DNA from: an uncultured Mycoplasmatota bacterium
GTDB lineage: Bacteria > Bacillota_I > Bacilli_A > RF39 > UBA660
Assembly (NCBI GenBank): GCA_900552335.1
Contig: URZL01000005.1
Coordinates: 1-56,217, forward strand
Reading direction: 5' to 3'
DNA: 56,217 bases
Position numbers and translations under genes: made by a program. Under the pieces are notes generated by a model. It saw only the letters and a list, made by a program, of their open reading frames with translations, did no database searches and was not told the origin of the DNA. Positions within the stretch are counted from its first letter, which is position 1. Every line of letters starts with the position of its first letter. Shown here one piece after another: positions 8,694-17,184 of this stretch.

Positions 8694-8773
8694 CGATAAT
8701 CCCTCCCTTCTCAAACTATCGATATTATATCAAATTAATTTTACCTTTTCAACATTTTTTGACAATTAAACAC

Positions 8774-8800
8774 GAAAAAATAGTCTTTTTTGACTATTTT
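8774..8800 (-). terminator. Terminator of the bacteriocin operon
   Basis: AAAATAGTC and GACTATTTT pair around an A-rich loop and end in a T run, shortly after the stop of the last peptide gene. Confidence 0.75.
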
Positions 8801-8807
8801 CTTCTTT

Positions 8808-8975
8808 TTATAAAGAACACATTCTACCAAACTGAATTCTTCTAATGGCAGATCCAAGGCTTCTTCCTAAATCCAGCATACTATTAATTCCTCTAGCAAT
8901 ACTAGAAATAAAAGAAGCAGTTAAGGTAAAACCACCTTTAATTTCTTTTAAATTTTCATCATTTATTTTTTTCAT
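8808..8975 (-). CDS. Double-glycine bacteriocin precursor (two-peptide type), peptide A
   Basis: The 55-aa product starts MKKINDENLKEIKGG, a typical double-glycine leader cleaved by C39 ABC exporters. The mature part would be 40 residues, FTLTASFISS to FGRMCSL. It is basic with five Arg and contains a GRSLG (GxxxG) helix-packing motif, as in class IIb bacteriocins. A single Cys lies near the end. GGAGG is 6 nt before the ATG. The neighbouring gene encodes a second double-glycine peptide with GxxxG. No immunity gene of the usual size (around 100 aa) is visible. Class confident; target unknown. Confidence 0.85.
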   Translation of the reverse strand: MKKINDENLKEIKGGFTLTASFISSIARGINSMLDLGRSLGSAIRRIQFGRMCSL

Positions 8976-8985
8976 TTAGTTCCTC

Positions 8986-9123
8986 CTATCGACAATTTAA
9001 TGGACGTAAATAACCATCCACTACTCCTATAATAAAGGTAAAAAGAGTGCCTAAGCCAAAAATACCAGCAATAGACCAACCACCTTTGATCTCTTTTAAT
9101 TCTTTTTGTGTTAATTGTTTCAT
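8986..9123 (-). CDS. Double-glycine bacteriocin precursor, peptide B
   Basis: The 45-aa product has the leader MKQLTQKELKEIKGG, nearly the same as peptide A. The mature part is 30 residues, WSIAGIFGLG to RPLNCR. It is hydrophobic with a GVVDG (GxxxG) motif, a central membrane-spanning stretch and one Cys near the C-terminus. Paired with peptide A it fits a two-peptide pore-forming bacteriocin. A disulfide between the single cysteines of the two peptides is possible but unproven. GGAGGCAAAT precedes the ATG. Confidence 0.85.
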   Translation of the reverse strand: MKQLTQKELKEIKGGWSIAGIFGLGTLFTFIIGVVDGYLRPLNCR

Positions 9124-9158
9124 ATTTGCCTCCTTTTCATTATCGCAATTTATGTTTT

Positions 9159-9209
9159 TTAAAAGAATAATCTTAAAAATTTAGCTAACATTAAAATCCA
9201 TATTCTCAT
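9159..9209 (-). CDS. Sixteen-residue ORF coupled to the C39 exporter
   Basis: The ORF MRIWILMLAKFLRLFF overlaps the exporter stop as ATGA. Its ribosome binding site, GGAGG, lies inside the last exporter codons. The peptide is cationic, strongly hydrophobic and amphipathic. It has no double-glycine leader. It could be a leaderless bacteriocin, a membrane-active immunity or chaperone peptide, or an untranslated coincidence. Position and ribosome binding site argue for translation. Confidence 0.5.
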   Translation of the reverse strand: MRIWILMLAKFLRLFF

Positions 9210-11155
9210 TTGTTTCCTCCTTCTAATGTATATACATGATGAAATAAATTCTTATTATCTGTTCGATGGCTTACTACAATTACCGTCATATTTTCGTAAT
9301 GATCAATCAAATTTCTTAAAATTCTTCTTTCAAGTGAAACATCCATTTGACTAAAAGTTTCATCTACTAATAAAATTTTAGGTTGGCTTAAAAGAGCTCT
9401 TGCTAAAAAAATACGTTCTTTTTCACCGCCGGATAAATTATAACCATTTTCCTCTATTAAAGCATTTAGTCCTAATTTACTTCTTGAAATAATAGAATCC
9501 ATTTCACATAATTTTATTACTCTGTTTAATTCTGATTTATTTTTATTTCCAATTGTTATATTATTATAAATCGTATCTGTAAATAAAATTTCATTTTGTG
9601 AAATATAAACAATGTCTTCCTCTTTTAATTCTGGATAAACAAAACTATTATTATAATATTTTTTTATCATTTTTAATAAAGCTGATTTTCCAATTCCACT
9701 TTTTCCAAGTAATAAAATCTTTTCTCCTTGTATAACTGTAATATCTAAATTCTGATAAGAAATTTGAAGATTCTGAGATATTAAATTATTTTTCTTTTCT
9801 CCTTCTATTATTAAATCATCCATATTTTGAATAGAAATCTTAATTTCTTTCCATTTATAAATCCAATTTATAATATGGAAAATTGAATCTAAAAACATCG
9901 TATAAAAAGAACTAAATAAGACCACACTTCCTAAAGATAACTCTTTAATGGATAATCCAACAACTAAAATTGCAAAGCTGCCTAGATAAAGGAAAAAACT
10001 TTGAATATGACTTTCTAAAAATTGTTGATTCAACATTTTTACCTGTTTTATTAAAATGTTTTGATAGTTCTCATTTAATCGATTACAAAAATTAGATTCT
10101 AAATTTAATCCTTTAATTGTTTCAAATCCACTAATAGATTCTACTAACTGAGAATGTAAGATGGCTCTATTTTCAATTATTTGTCTTTCCATATTCATTC
10201 GTTTCTTTTGAAAAAAATAATGAAAGAAAGTGAAAATGATTACCACTAATAATGTAATAATAAATAAAGATACATGAATATTACACATAAAAATAGATAA
10301 AAAGAAAATCATCAATGCATCAATTAAAGTATTTGAAAAAGTAACAGTAATCCATTCGTTGATTTTTTCAAAATCTTGTATTTTGGAGATCATTTCTCCA
10401 GTTGTATGATTGCGATAATATTGATAAGGAAGAAAGAAAATTTTTTCCATTAGATAAGACCATAACTGAGTATTTGTTATTTTATTTATTTGAATGGATA
10501 TCTTTGCTTGAAAATGTTGAAAAAGAAATTGAAAAAATAACAAAAAAGCGAAAAACATGTACAACCCTACAGGAATTGTCTCAAAAGTAAAATCTACCGC
10601 TAACCGAATAGGAAGGGTCAATATAATAGAACACAAAGTTATTGCAATTGTTAAAACAGCTAACAATAGAAAGTATTTTTTTTGACTTTTCATGATTTCT
10701 GTAGTTTTTCTCTTTAAGAAAGAAAAATCTTTATGATTGGGTAATAACATTAATGGTTCAAATACTAATATCACATTTTGAAAAATGGATTCAAATTCTG
10801 AATGTTTCATCCTTTTTAATTTAGTAGATGGATCTCCTACTAATACCCATTTTTTTGTTATTTCATAGATTACCATATAATGCTGATAGGTTTGATTTAT
10901 AATAGTATAAGCAATAACGGGTAGTTGATTTGACTGAATTTGATCAATGGTCGCTTGATATCCAGTTGCGTCAAATCCTAATTTTTTTGCTCCTTTTATC
11001 AAATCAAAAGCACTTGTACCCTCTTTTGTTGTATTTGTAAGATTTCTTAATCTTTCTAAAGATTCATTACCCCCATAAAATTGTAATATCATTTTCAAAC
11101 AAGCTACACCACAGTCTTTTATACCAATCTGTCTTACATATGGATATTTCTTCAT
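9206..11155 (-). CDS. Bacteriocin-processing ABC exporter with C39 peptidase domain
   Basis: The 649-aa protein has three parts. Residues 1-130 are a C39 cysteine peptidase with Gln9, Cys15 (KDCGVACL), His92 (QHYMVI) and Asp108 (VGDPS), which removes double-glycine leaders. A six-helix transmembrane domain spans about 150-420. The C-terminal nucleotide-binding domain shows GKSGIGKS, LSGGE, ILLVDE and an H-loop SHR. It exports and matures the peptides encoded just downstream. GTGAGGAGG precedes the ATG at 11155. No HlyD-type accessory protein is visible, as in some minimal systems. Confidence 0.92.
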   Translation of the reverse strand: MKKYPYVRQIGIKDCGVACLKMILQFYGGNESLERLRNLTNTTKEGTSAFDLIKGAKKLGFDATGYQATIDQIQSNQLPVIAYTIINQTYQHYMVIYEITKKWVLVGDPSTKLKRMKHSEFESIFQNVILVFEPLMLLPNHKDFSFLKRKTTEIMKSQKKYFLLLAVLTIAITLCSIILTLPIRLAVDFTFETIPVGLYMFFAFLLFFQFLFQHFQAKISIQINKITNTQLWSYLMEKIFFLPYQYYRNHTTGEMISKIQDFEKINEWITVTFSNTLIDALMIFFLSIFMCNIHVSLFIITLLVVIIFTFFHYFFQKKRMNMERQIIENRAILHSQLVESISGFETIKGLNLESNFCNRLNENYQNILIKQVKMLNQQFLESHIQSFFLYLGSFAILVVGLSIKELSLGSVVLFSSFYTMFLDSIFHIINWIYKWKEIKISIQNMDDLIIEGEKKNNLISQNLQISYQNLDITVIQGEKILLLGKSGIGKSALLKMIKKYYNNSFVYPELKEEDIVYISQNEILFTDTIYNNITIGNKNKSELNRVIKLCEMDSIISRSKLGLNALIEENGYNLSGGEKERIFLARALLSQPKILLVDETFSQMDVSLERRILRNLIDHYENMTVIVVSHRTDNKNLFHHVYTLEGGNK

Positions 11156-11216
11156 TTCTTTCCTCCTCACCTATCAATATAGCGGGTTTAGAGAAAAATA
11201 CCTAAAAAAAAAGAAA

Positions 11217-11744
11217 TTATTTTTTCTTTTTATATATTTTTATTTTTTTACTTCCATATTTCTTTTCTTTTATACAAGTTAAATCTGTTTCAATTTCTTC
11301 TGTTTCATATTCACAGACAATAATTCCATCTTCTTTTAACAAGTGATATTGATCAATAAGCTGAAGAGCTGGCGTAATCAAGTTGTCTTTATAAGGAGGA
11401 TCCAAAAATATAATATCAAATGAAATCCCTTGTAACTCTTTTAGGACCATCTTATAGTCTTTTTCTAAAATAACACTATTTTTTATTGTTTGTAAATTTT
11501 GTTTTAATATTCTGCTAATTTCTTTATGACTATCTACAAAGTAACACCTGCTAGCCCCGTTACTTAAAGCTTCTATTCCCAAGCTACCACTTCCAGCAAA
11601 CAAATCTAAACAAGTACTATCTTTTAATTTTCCTTGAATCATACCAAATAAAGATTCTTTTACTCGATCCATTGTAGGTCTTGTACCATCTATATCAAAT
11701 CCTTGTAAATTTTTTCCTTTATATTTTCCGCTAATCACTCTCAT
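11217..11744 (-). CDS. rsmD: 16S rRNA (guanine966-N2)-methyltransferase RsmD
   Basis: The protein starts MRVISGKYKGK and contains GTRPTMDRVKESLF, the SAM-binding LDLFAGSGSLGIEAL and the catalytic DPPY. All are diagnostic for RsmD, which methylates G966 of 16S rRNA. Following ylbD and ylbE in the same direction reproduces the Bacillus ylb order. The ATG at 11744 is preceded by GGTGAAG; an upstream alternative lacks a site. Confidence 0.95.
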   Translation of the reverse strand: MRVISGKYKGKNLQGFDIDGTRPTMDRVKESLFGMIQGKLKDSTCLDLFAGSGSLGIEALSNGASRCYFVDSHKEISRILKQNLQTIKNSVILEKDYKMVLKELQGISFDIIFLDPPYKDNLITPALQLIDQYHLLKEDGIIVCEYETEEIETDLTCIKEKKYGSKKIKIYKKKK

Positions 11745-11770
11745 ATTCTTCACCAATAACATTATAACAC

Positions 11771-11992
11771 TTATTTAAGGGAAGACATAACATTTTGTAT
11801 CATCGTAATGGTATCAAGTGCTTGGCTGATTCGATCACTTGGTCTTAATTTATATTTTTCTTTTACTTCTTCTTCAAATTGCCCAAACATCTCTGGATTT
11901 CGATTTAAAATTTTATACCAGTTAGAATTTTTTCTTAAATAAGAAAGATAATAAGGATTATTTTTAATTTTAAATTGAATTTCTAAAGTCAT
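11771..11992 (-). CDS. YlbE-like protein
   Basis: The 73-aa protein matches the YlbE pattern: N-terminal IKNNPYYLSYLRKNSNWYK, the NP..F..FE motif, and a final helix. It lies between ylbD-like and rsmD as in Bacillus subtilis. Function of the family is unknown. Call rests on synteny plus pattern. Confidence 0.75.
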   Translation of the reverse strand: MTLEIQFKIKNNPYYLSYLRKNSNWYKILNRNPEMFGQFEEEVKEKYKLRPSDRISQALDTITMIQNVMSSLK

Positions 11993-11994
11993 TT

Positions 11995-12351
11995 TTAATC
12001 TTCAAAGTGTTTATAAATTGGTCGTGGTTTATAAGATGGTTCTGTTTTTGTATCCTTAGTTGTCCCTAAATCTTGTAAAACACTAACTACTCTTCCAATA
12101 CTATTTAAGCCATCTTGTATCTCATCCAAATTCATATGTTTGAACCAATTAATTAAATCCGCAAATCCGATAGCAGAAGCAGTTTCTTTGACTGTTTCTG
12201 TCTTATTTAAATAATCTTTCCATATTTCATTATCTTCACCATATAAATCAAACATTTCATAGAAGCGTTGCCAAGTCATTTCGTTTTTTTTGATATATTG
12301 GTATAAAGAAGGATTATTTTTTACAAATTCTTTAAATTCTAACTTACCCAT
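11995..12351 (-). CDS. YlbD-like coat-associated protein
   Basis: About 118 aa. The start KLEFKEFVKNNPSLYQYI followed by TWQRFYEMFDLYGED is the YlbD pattern (FK.FVK.HP...TWQ.LYE...L.GED). In Bacillus the protein was linked to spore coat, but in this lineage its role is unknown. The ATG at 12351 overlaps the upstream region and follows GGTGGTTG. It continues the ylbD-ylbE-rsmD operon. Confidence 0.75.
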   Translation of the reverse strand: MGKLEFKEFVKNNPSLYQYIKKNEMTWQRFYEMFDLYGEDNEIWKDYLNKTETVKETASAIGFADLINWFKHMNLDEIQDGLNSIGRVVSVLQDLGTTKDTKTEPSYKPRPIYKHFED

Positions 12352-12352
12352 T

Positions 12353-12799
12353 TCAACCACCTAACTTATTATATGTATTTTCTTTGTAAAATTCACTATT
12401 GACAACATCTTTTAGAAAGAAAAAATCACGATTTTTGAAATCACAAGCAAATATTTTCTTATTATAAATATTTAAAATTTTGAAAATATAAGGATTATTT
12501 ACACTACTCAATACGATAATACAAGAATAATTAATTTGAATGTATGTTTTTTCTAAAATGGATTCAAGATTAATAATCTTTTCTGAATAGTTTGTATAAT
12601 TAAATTTATTTTTAATATAATTTAAAACAACATGTTTTCCAACAATATTACACATTTTATGATATAAATATAATCCATTTTCTAAATCATATCTGTTCAT
12701 TTTATATAAGTAATAAAGAGCCTTATATAATAAATAAGGGCTATATTGATATTTATTATAATAATTTTCCTTTATGATGAATAAATAATATTTTCGCAT
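12353..12799 (-). CDS. SirA-like protein (sporulation inhibitor of replication family)
   Basis: The 148-aa protein begins MRKYYLFIIKENYYNKY, the start seen in SirA-family proteins, and continues with SPYLLYKALYYLY. In Bacillus subtilis SirA binds DnaA during sporulation. Here it overlaps the start region of ylbD-like. Composition is rich in Tyr/Asn/Lys. The assignment rests on recalled family pattern, so it is moderate. A DnaA-binding role is inference. Confidence 0.55.
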   Translation of the reverse strand: MRKYYLFIIKENYYNKYQYSPYLLYKALYYLYKMNRYDLENGLYLYHKMCNIVGKHVVLNYIKNKFNYTNYSEKIINLESILEKTYIQINYSCIIVLSSVNNPYIFKILNIYNKKIFACDFKNRDFFFLKDVVNSEFYKENTYNKLGG

Positions 12800-12821
12800 T
12801 CATATCACCCTATTTATTTTA

Positions 12822-12852
12822 AAAAAAAACGACTTCATTTTTTGTCGTTTTT
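12822..12852 (-). terminator. Terminator after uvrA
   Basis: AAAACGAC and GTCGTTTT form a stem followed by a long T run immediately after the uvrA stop. Confidence 0.8.
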
Positions 12853-15669
12853 TCATTCATTTAAATATTTTTTTAAATACTGACCGGTATAACTTTCATT
12901 TACCATTGCTACTTCTTCCGGTGTACCTGTGGCTACAACAGTTCCACCTTTATCCCCGCCTTCTGGTCCTAAGTCAATGATATAGTCAGCAACCTTAATA
13001 ACATCCAAATTATGTTCAATTACTAAAACAGTATCCCCATTATCTACAATTCGATTTAATATCACTAACAATTTCTTAATATCATCTGAATGTAATCCTG
13101 TAGTTGGTTCATCCAAAATAAATAAACTTTTACCTGTTGGCTTTTTTTGAAGTTCTTTTGCTAGTTTCACACGAGCCGCTTCTCCACCACTTAAAGTCGG
13201 AGCTGGTTGTCCTAGTTTTACATAAGATAAACCAACATCAGAAAGCATTTGTAATTTATTTTTTATTTTCGGAAAATTTTCAAAAAATTCTAATGCTTCT
13301 TCCACTCTCATTTCTAAAACTTCATATATATTTTTTTCTTTAAATTTGATATCCAAAGTTTCCCTATTATAACGTGTTCCCCCACATACCTCACAAGGTA
13401 CATAAACATCTGGTAAAAAATGCATTTCGATTTTTTTTACTCCATCACCGGAACAAGCTTCACATCTTCCACCTTTGACATTAAAAGAAAATCTTCCCTT
13501 TTCATATCCTCTTAATTTAGCTTCTTTGGTTTCTGTAAAGACATCTCTAATATCATCAAATACACCGGTATATGTAGCAGGATTACTTCTCGGCGTTCTA
13601 CCTATTGGAGTTTGTGAAATATCAATTATTTTATCAATATTTTCTAATCCTTTAATCGATTTATATTTACCTGGTCTTTCTTTTACTGTATATAAATGAT
13701 TAGAAATAATTTTATATAAAATTTCATTTACTAAGGTAGATTTACCACTTCCACTAACACCTGTTACACAAGTAAATGTTCCAAGTGGAATTTTTACATT
13801 AATATTTTTTAGGTTATTTTGAGAAGCACCTTTTAATTCCAAAAATCTCTTGTTACCTTTTCTTCTATGTTTTGGTACTTCAACTTTTTCTTTTCCTGTT
13901 AAATATCTTCCTGTCAAGCTATTTTCATTTTTCATCACTTCTTCCGGTGTACCGGATGCTACAACATTTCCACCATGAAGACCAGCACCAGGTCCAATAT
14001 CAACTAAATAATCAGCTTGTAACATGGTATCTGTGTCATGTTCTACCACAATCAAAGTGTTCCCTAAATCTCTCATTTCCAACATGGAATTAATTAATCT
14101 TTGATTATCTCTTTGATGTAACCCAATACTTGGTTCGTCTAAAACATACAAAACGCCTGTTAATCTAGACCCGATTTGGGTAGCAAGTCGAATTCTTTGT
14201 GCTTCCCCACCACTTAAAGTTCCTGCACTTCTGTTTAAAGTTAAATACTCTAGTCCTACATTAATTAAAAACTCTAATCTTGATGAAATTTCTTTAATAA
14301 TCGTACTTGCTATTTCAGATTGTTCTTTATTTAATTTTAAATTTTGTAAAAATTTAAGTAGTTCATCAATACTTAGTTTTGTTACTTCATAAATATTTTT
14401 ATGATTTATTTTTACTGCTAATACACCTTCGCTTAAACGAGCTCCATTACAAGTTGGGCAAACAGATTCTGTCATAAATCCTTCGATCCATTCACGAATC
14501 CATGTACTTTTTGTTTCCATGTATCTACGTTCTAAATTCGTAATTATACCCTCATAGTAATTTCTAGCTTTTCTTGTATTTCCTGTTTTAGAAGTATAAT
14601 TAAATTCAATCATATCTTTTGAACCATACAAAATAATATCTAATTCTTCCCTTTTTAACTTATTAATTGGCTGGTTCATATCAATTCCATAAAAATCACA
14701 AGTTGCTTTTAATTCCGTATAAGTGATATTGTTAGCATCTTCAATATTAATTGCTACAATAGCCCCTTCATTAATACTTAGTTCTTTATTTCGAATTAAT
14801 AAATCTTCATCTAACTTATACTTAATTCCAAGTCCTTTACAATCTGGACAAGCTCCGTAAGGAGCATTAAAAGAAAATAATCTAGGTTCTAATTCAGGAA
14901 GTGAAAAATCGCAATCTGGACAGGCATAAGATTCGCTCATCAGAATTTCTTTGTCGCCAATCACGTCAATAACTACTTTTCCGTGCGCTAATTTTGATGC
15001 AATTTCAATTGATTCATATAAACGGCTTCGAATACCATCTTTCATGATTAATCGGTCAATAATTACTTCTATATTGTGTTTTTTATTTTTTTCTAATTCA
15101 ATATTTTCTGATAAGTCATATTCATTTCCATCAATACGAATACGAACATATCCTTCTTTTTTTAAATCTTCTAAAACATCTTTAAAAGTACCTTTTTCGC
15201 CATGTGCGATAGGGCTTAATACTCTGATTTTAGTTCCCTCTTCTAAGTTTAAAATTTGATTGGTCATTTCTTCGATACTTTGGCTAGTAATTGGTTTTTG
15301 ATGAATAGGACAATATGGAATACCAATTCTTGCAAATAAAAGGCGCAAATAATCATAGATTTCTGTAACTGTTCCTACTGTACTTCTTGGATTCTTGTTT
15401 GTGCTTTTTTGATCAATACTAATAGAAGGAGAAAGTCCTTCTATACTATCCACATCTGGTTTTTCTGAACCACCTAAAAACTGTCTAGCATAAGCAGATA
15501 AACTTTCAATGTATCTTCTTTGTCCTTCCGCATAAATCGTATCAAAAGCTAAACTAGATTTACCGCTTCCACTAACACCAGTCATAACAATTAATTTATT
15601 TTTAGGAAGTTCTAGTGATATATTTTTTAAATTATTTTCTCTTGCTCCCTTAATTACTATTTTATCCAT
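12853..15669 (-). CDS. uvrA: Excinuclease ABC subunit A
   Basis: The 938-aa protein is a complete UvrA. It has two ABC modules, each with a Walker A (GVSGSGKSSLAF and GVSGSGKSTLVN) and signature (LSGGEAQR and LSGGEAAR). Four-Cys zinc motifs are present (CPDC...CPDC, CPTC and CEAC...CEVC). UvrA scans DNA for lesions and loads UvrB. The start follows AAAGGG. No uvrB is in the window and no LexA box was seen upstream. Confidence 0.98.
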   Translation of the reverse strand: MDKIVIKGARENNLKNISLELPKNKLIVMTGVSGSGKSSLAFDTIYAEGQRRYIESLSAYARQFLGGSEKPDVDSIEGLSPSISIDQKSTNKNPRSTVGTVTEIYDYLRLLFARIGIPYCPIHQKPITSQSIEEMTNQILNLEEGTKIRVLSPIAHGEKGTFKDVLEDLKKEGYVRIRIDGNEYDLSENIELEKNKKHNIEVIIDRLIMKDGIRSRLYESIEIASKLAHGKVVIDVIGDKEILMSESYACPDCDFSLPELEPRLFSFNAPYGACPDCKGLGIKYKLDEDLLIRNKELSINEGAIVAINIEDANNITYTELKATCDFYGIDMNQPINKLKREELDIILYGSKDMIEFNYTSKTGNTRKARNYYEGIITNLERRYMETKSTWIREWIEGFMTESVCPTCNGARLSEGVLAVKINHKNIYEVTKLSIDELLKFLQNLKLNKEQSEIASTIIKEISSRLEFLINVGLEYLTLNRSAGTLSGGEAQRIRLATQIGSRLTGVLYVLDEPSIGLHQRDNQRLINSMLEMRDLGNTLIVVEHDTDTMLQADYLVDIGPGAGLHGGNVVASGTPEEVMKNENSLTGRYLTGKEKVEVPKHRRKGNKRFLELKGASQNNLKNINVKIPLGTFTCVTGVSGSGKSTLVNEILYKIISNHLYTVKERPGKYKSIKGLENIDKIIDISQTPIGRTPRSNPATYTGVFDDIRDVFTETKEAKLRGYEKGRFSFNVKGGRCEACSGDGVKKIEMHFLPDVYVPCEVCGGTRYNRETLDIKFKEKNIYEVLEMRVEEALEFFENFPKIKNKLQMLSDVGLSYVKLGQPAPTLSGGEAARVKLAKELQKKPTGKSLFILDEPTTGLHSDDIKKLLVILNRIVDNGDTVLVIEHNLDVIKVADYIIDLGPEGGDKGGTVVATGTPEEVAMVNESYTGQYLKKYLNE

Positions 15670-15688
15670 ATAACCCTTTCCTTTCTAG

Positions 15689-15711
15689 AAAAAAAAGCAT
15701 TTCTGCTTACT
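15689..15711 (-). terminator. Terminator after the small multidrug export-like gene
   Basis: AGTAAGCA and TGCTT form a stem closed by GAAA, followed by eight T, at the stop codon of the 15707 gene. Confidence 0.7.
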
Positions 15712-16222
15712 GAATAATCCCTTTTAAAAGGCCAAATGATAGAAACATCATAATAATACTAGCCATTACAATTCCAATAAAAATTGCTAAAAAGGATTTT
15801 TTACGATCCATTTGTAACACAGAAGCTACTAAAGAACCAGTCCATGCGCCAGTTCCTGGTAAAGGAATACCTACAAATAAAACAAGTCCCCAAAATCCTA
15901 GTGTTTCTATTTTCTCTTTGTTTTTTTCTACTTTTTTATCTAACCAATTTGCTACTTTTTTTAAATGTTTACGGTTTCTCATCCAATTCAAAACGTTTCC
16001 CATAAATAATAAAACAAATGGTATAGGAAGCAAATTTCCAATAATAGAGATAAGATAACTAGAAACAGGATTTAATCCAATTAGAGACGCAGCAATTAGT
16101 CCGCCTCTTAATTCTAACACTGGCATAAGTGATATGATAAACACTATGATTTCTTTTCCAAAAGCCATCCCTGTAATACCTGAAAAAATTCCTAAAAACC
16201 AATTTACTAAATTTTCTGTCAT
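15707..16222 (-). CDS. COG2426-type small integral membrane protein
   Basis: The 171-aa protein has four to five transmembrane helices. It carries the conserved LMPVLELRGGLIAA and the GIPLPGTGAWTGSL motif of the family called putative small multidrug export proteins. Transport function is unproven for most members. AAGGTGAATTT precedes the ATG. It sits between uvrA and the lexA region. Confidence 0.8.
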   Translation of the reverse strand: MTENLVNWFLGIFSGITGMAFGKEIIVFIISLMPVLELRGGLIAASLIGLNPVSSYLISIIGNLLPIPFVLLFMGNVLNWMRNRKHLKKVANWLDKKVEKNKEKIETLGFWGLVLFVGIPLPGTGAWTGSLVASVLQMDRKKSFLAIFIGIVMASIIMMFLSFGLLKGIIQ

Positions 16223-16269
16223 ATAAATTCACCTTGAAACATTATAGCATAACTACCATTTATTTTCAA

Positions 16270-16401
16270 TTAAACATTAATCATTACACTATTATTTTCA
16301 TTAGAACTATCCATCTTAATTTGTTCTACTTGAATAAAATTCACACCTACTACAAACACCATAAATAAAATCATCATTTTGCTTTTTAACATTTCTTTCA
16401 T
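16270..16401 (-). CDS. SOS-linked small single-pass membrane protein, divergent from lexA
   Basis: The 43-aa product, MKEMLKSKMMILFMVF to SVMINV, has a basic start, one hydrophobic helix (about residues 9-23) and a polar tail. GGAGAGAG precedes the ATG. It is divergent from lexA, exactly where Bacillus has the SOS division inhibitor yneA, and two LexA boxes lie between. It lacks the LysM domain of YneA. An SOS-induced division inhibitor role is inferred from position and topology. Confidence 0.6.
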   Translation of the reverse strand: MKEMLKSKMMILFMVFVVGVNFIQVEQIKMDSSNENNSVMINV

Positions 16402-16434
16402 ACAACTCTCTCCTTCACTAAATCCATTCTAACA

Positions 16435-16448
16435 CGAACATTTATTCG
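16435..16448. promoter_or_regulatory. LexA box 1 (SOS operator)
   Basis: CGAACATTTATTCG matches the Bacillus-type CGAAC-N4-GTTCG operator with one change. It lies closer to the small divergent gene. Confidence 0.75.
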
Positions 16449-16473
16449 TGTCAATGGTTTTAGAACAAAAATT

Positions 16474-16487
16474 CGAACATGTGTTTG
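16474..16487. promoter_or_regulatory. LexA box 2 (SOS operator)
   Basis: CGAACATGTGTTTG matches CGAAC-N4-GTTCG with one change and overlaps the lexA -35, which fits autorepression. Confidence 0.85.
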
Positions 16488-16513
16488 ACAAAATGTAAAA
16501 GATATGTTAAACT
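16485..16513 (+). promoter_or_regulatory. lexA promoter
   Basis: TTGACA (16485-16490), a 17-bp spacer and TAAACT (16508-16513). The -35 overlaps LexA box 2. Confidence 0.75.
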
Positions 16514-16542
16514 GAAAATGTAATGAAAGGGAGGTAGAATTT

Positions 16543-17160
16543 TTGGAAGTTTTAACAAAAAGACAAGAAGAAATTTTAAATTATATTAAGTCTTTTATGG
16601 TTAGTCATGGCTATCCACCAACGGTAAGAGAGATTGGAAAAGACTTAGGATTATCTAGCCCTGCCACAATTCATACACACTTAAATAATTTAGCGAAAAA
16701 AGGATTTATTAAAAAGGAAGAAACAAAAAATAGAGCGATTGAATTGTTAGTAGAAAATGAGTATGCTATCAAAGAAGAAAATATTACAGATGTACCTTTA
16801 CTTGGAAAAATAACTGCTGGAAGTCCAATTGAAGCAATCGAAAGGCCCAATGAATTTTTTTCTTTACCATCTTATTTAATTCCAAAAAATAAACAAGTTT
16901 TTGCCTTAAATGTTAGTGGATGCAGTATGATTAATGCTGGAATTTTAGATGGTGATATTGTGATTGTTGAAAAAGCAAACACTGCTCGCAATGGTGAAAT
17001 TGTGGTTGCTATGACAGATGAAAATGAGGTAACTTTAAAAACATTTTATAAAGAGAATGGATATTTTAGATTACAACCAGAAAATGATACGATGGAACCT
17101 ATTATTTTAAATAATGTTACTATCTTAGGAAAAGCAATTGGATTATATAGAAAAATATAA
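16543..17160 (+). CDS. lexA: LexA repressor
   Basis: The 205-aa protein has an N-terminal winged helix-turn-helix (residues 1-65, with GYPPTVREIG). The autocleavage site is Ala92-Gly93. The catalytic dyad is Ser128 (GCSM) and Lys166 (TLKTF). The position before Ser is Cys instead of the usual Asp. It represses SOS genes until RecA-stimulated self-cleavage. Translation starts at TTG, 8 nt after AAAGGGAGG; no in-frame ATG fits. It is one of only two plus-strand genes in the window. Confidence 0.97.
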   Translation: MEVLTKRQEEILNYIKSFMVSHGYPPTVREIGKDLGLSSPATIHTHLNNLAKKGFIKKEETKNRAIELLVENEYAIKEENITDVPLLGKITAGSPIEAIERPNEFFSLPSYLIPKNKQVFALNVSGCSMINAGILDGDIVIVEKANTARNGEIVVAMTDENEVTLKTFYKENGYFRLQPENDTMEPIILNNVTILGKAIGLYRKI

Positions 17161-17184
17161 AAAGCATGAAATTTCATGCTTTTT
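17159..17184. terminator. Bidirectional terminator between lexA and queH
   Basis: AAAAAGCATGAAATTTCATGCTTTTT is close to a perfect palindrome with T runs on both strands and serves the two convergent genes. Confidence 0.85.
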
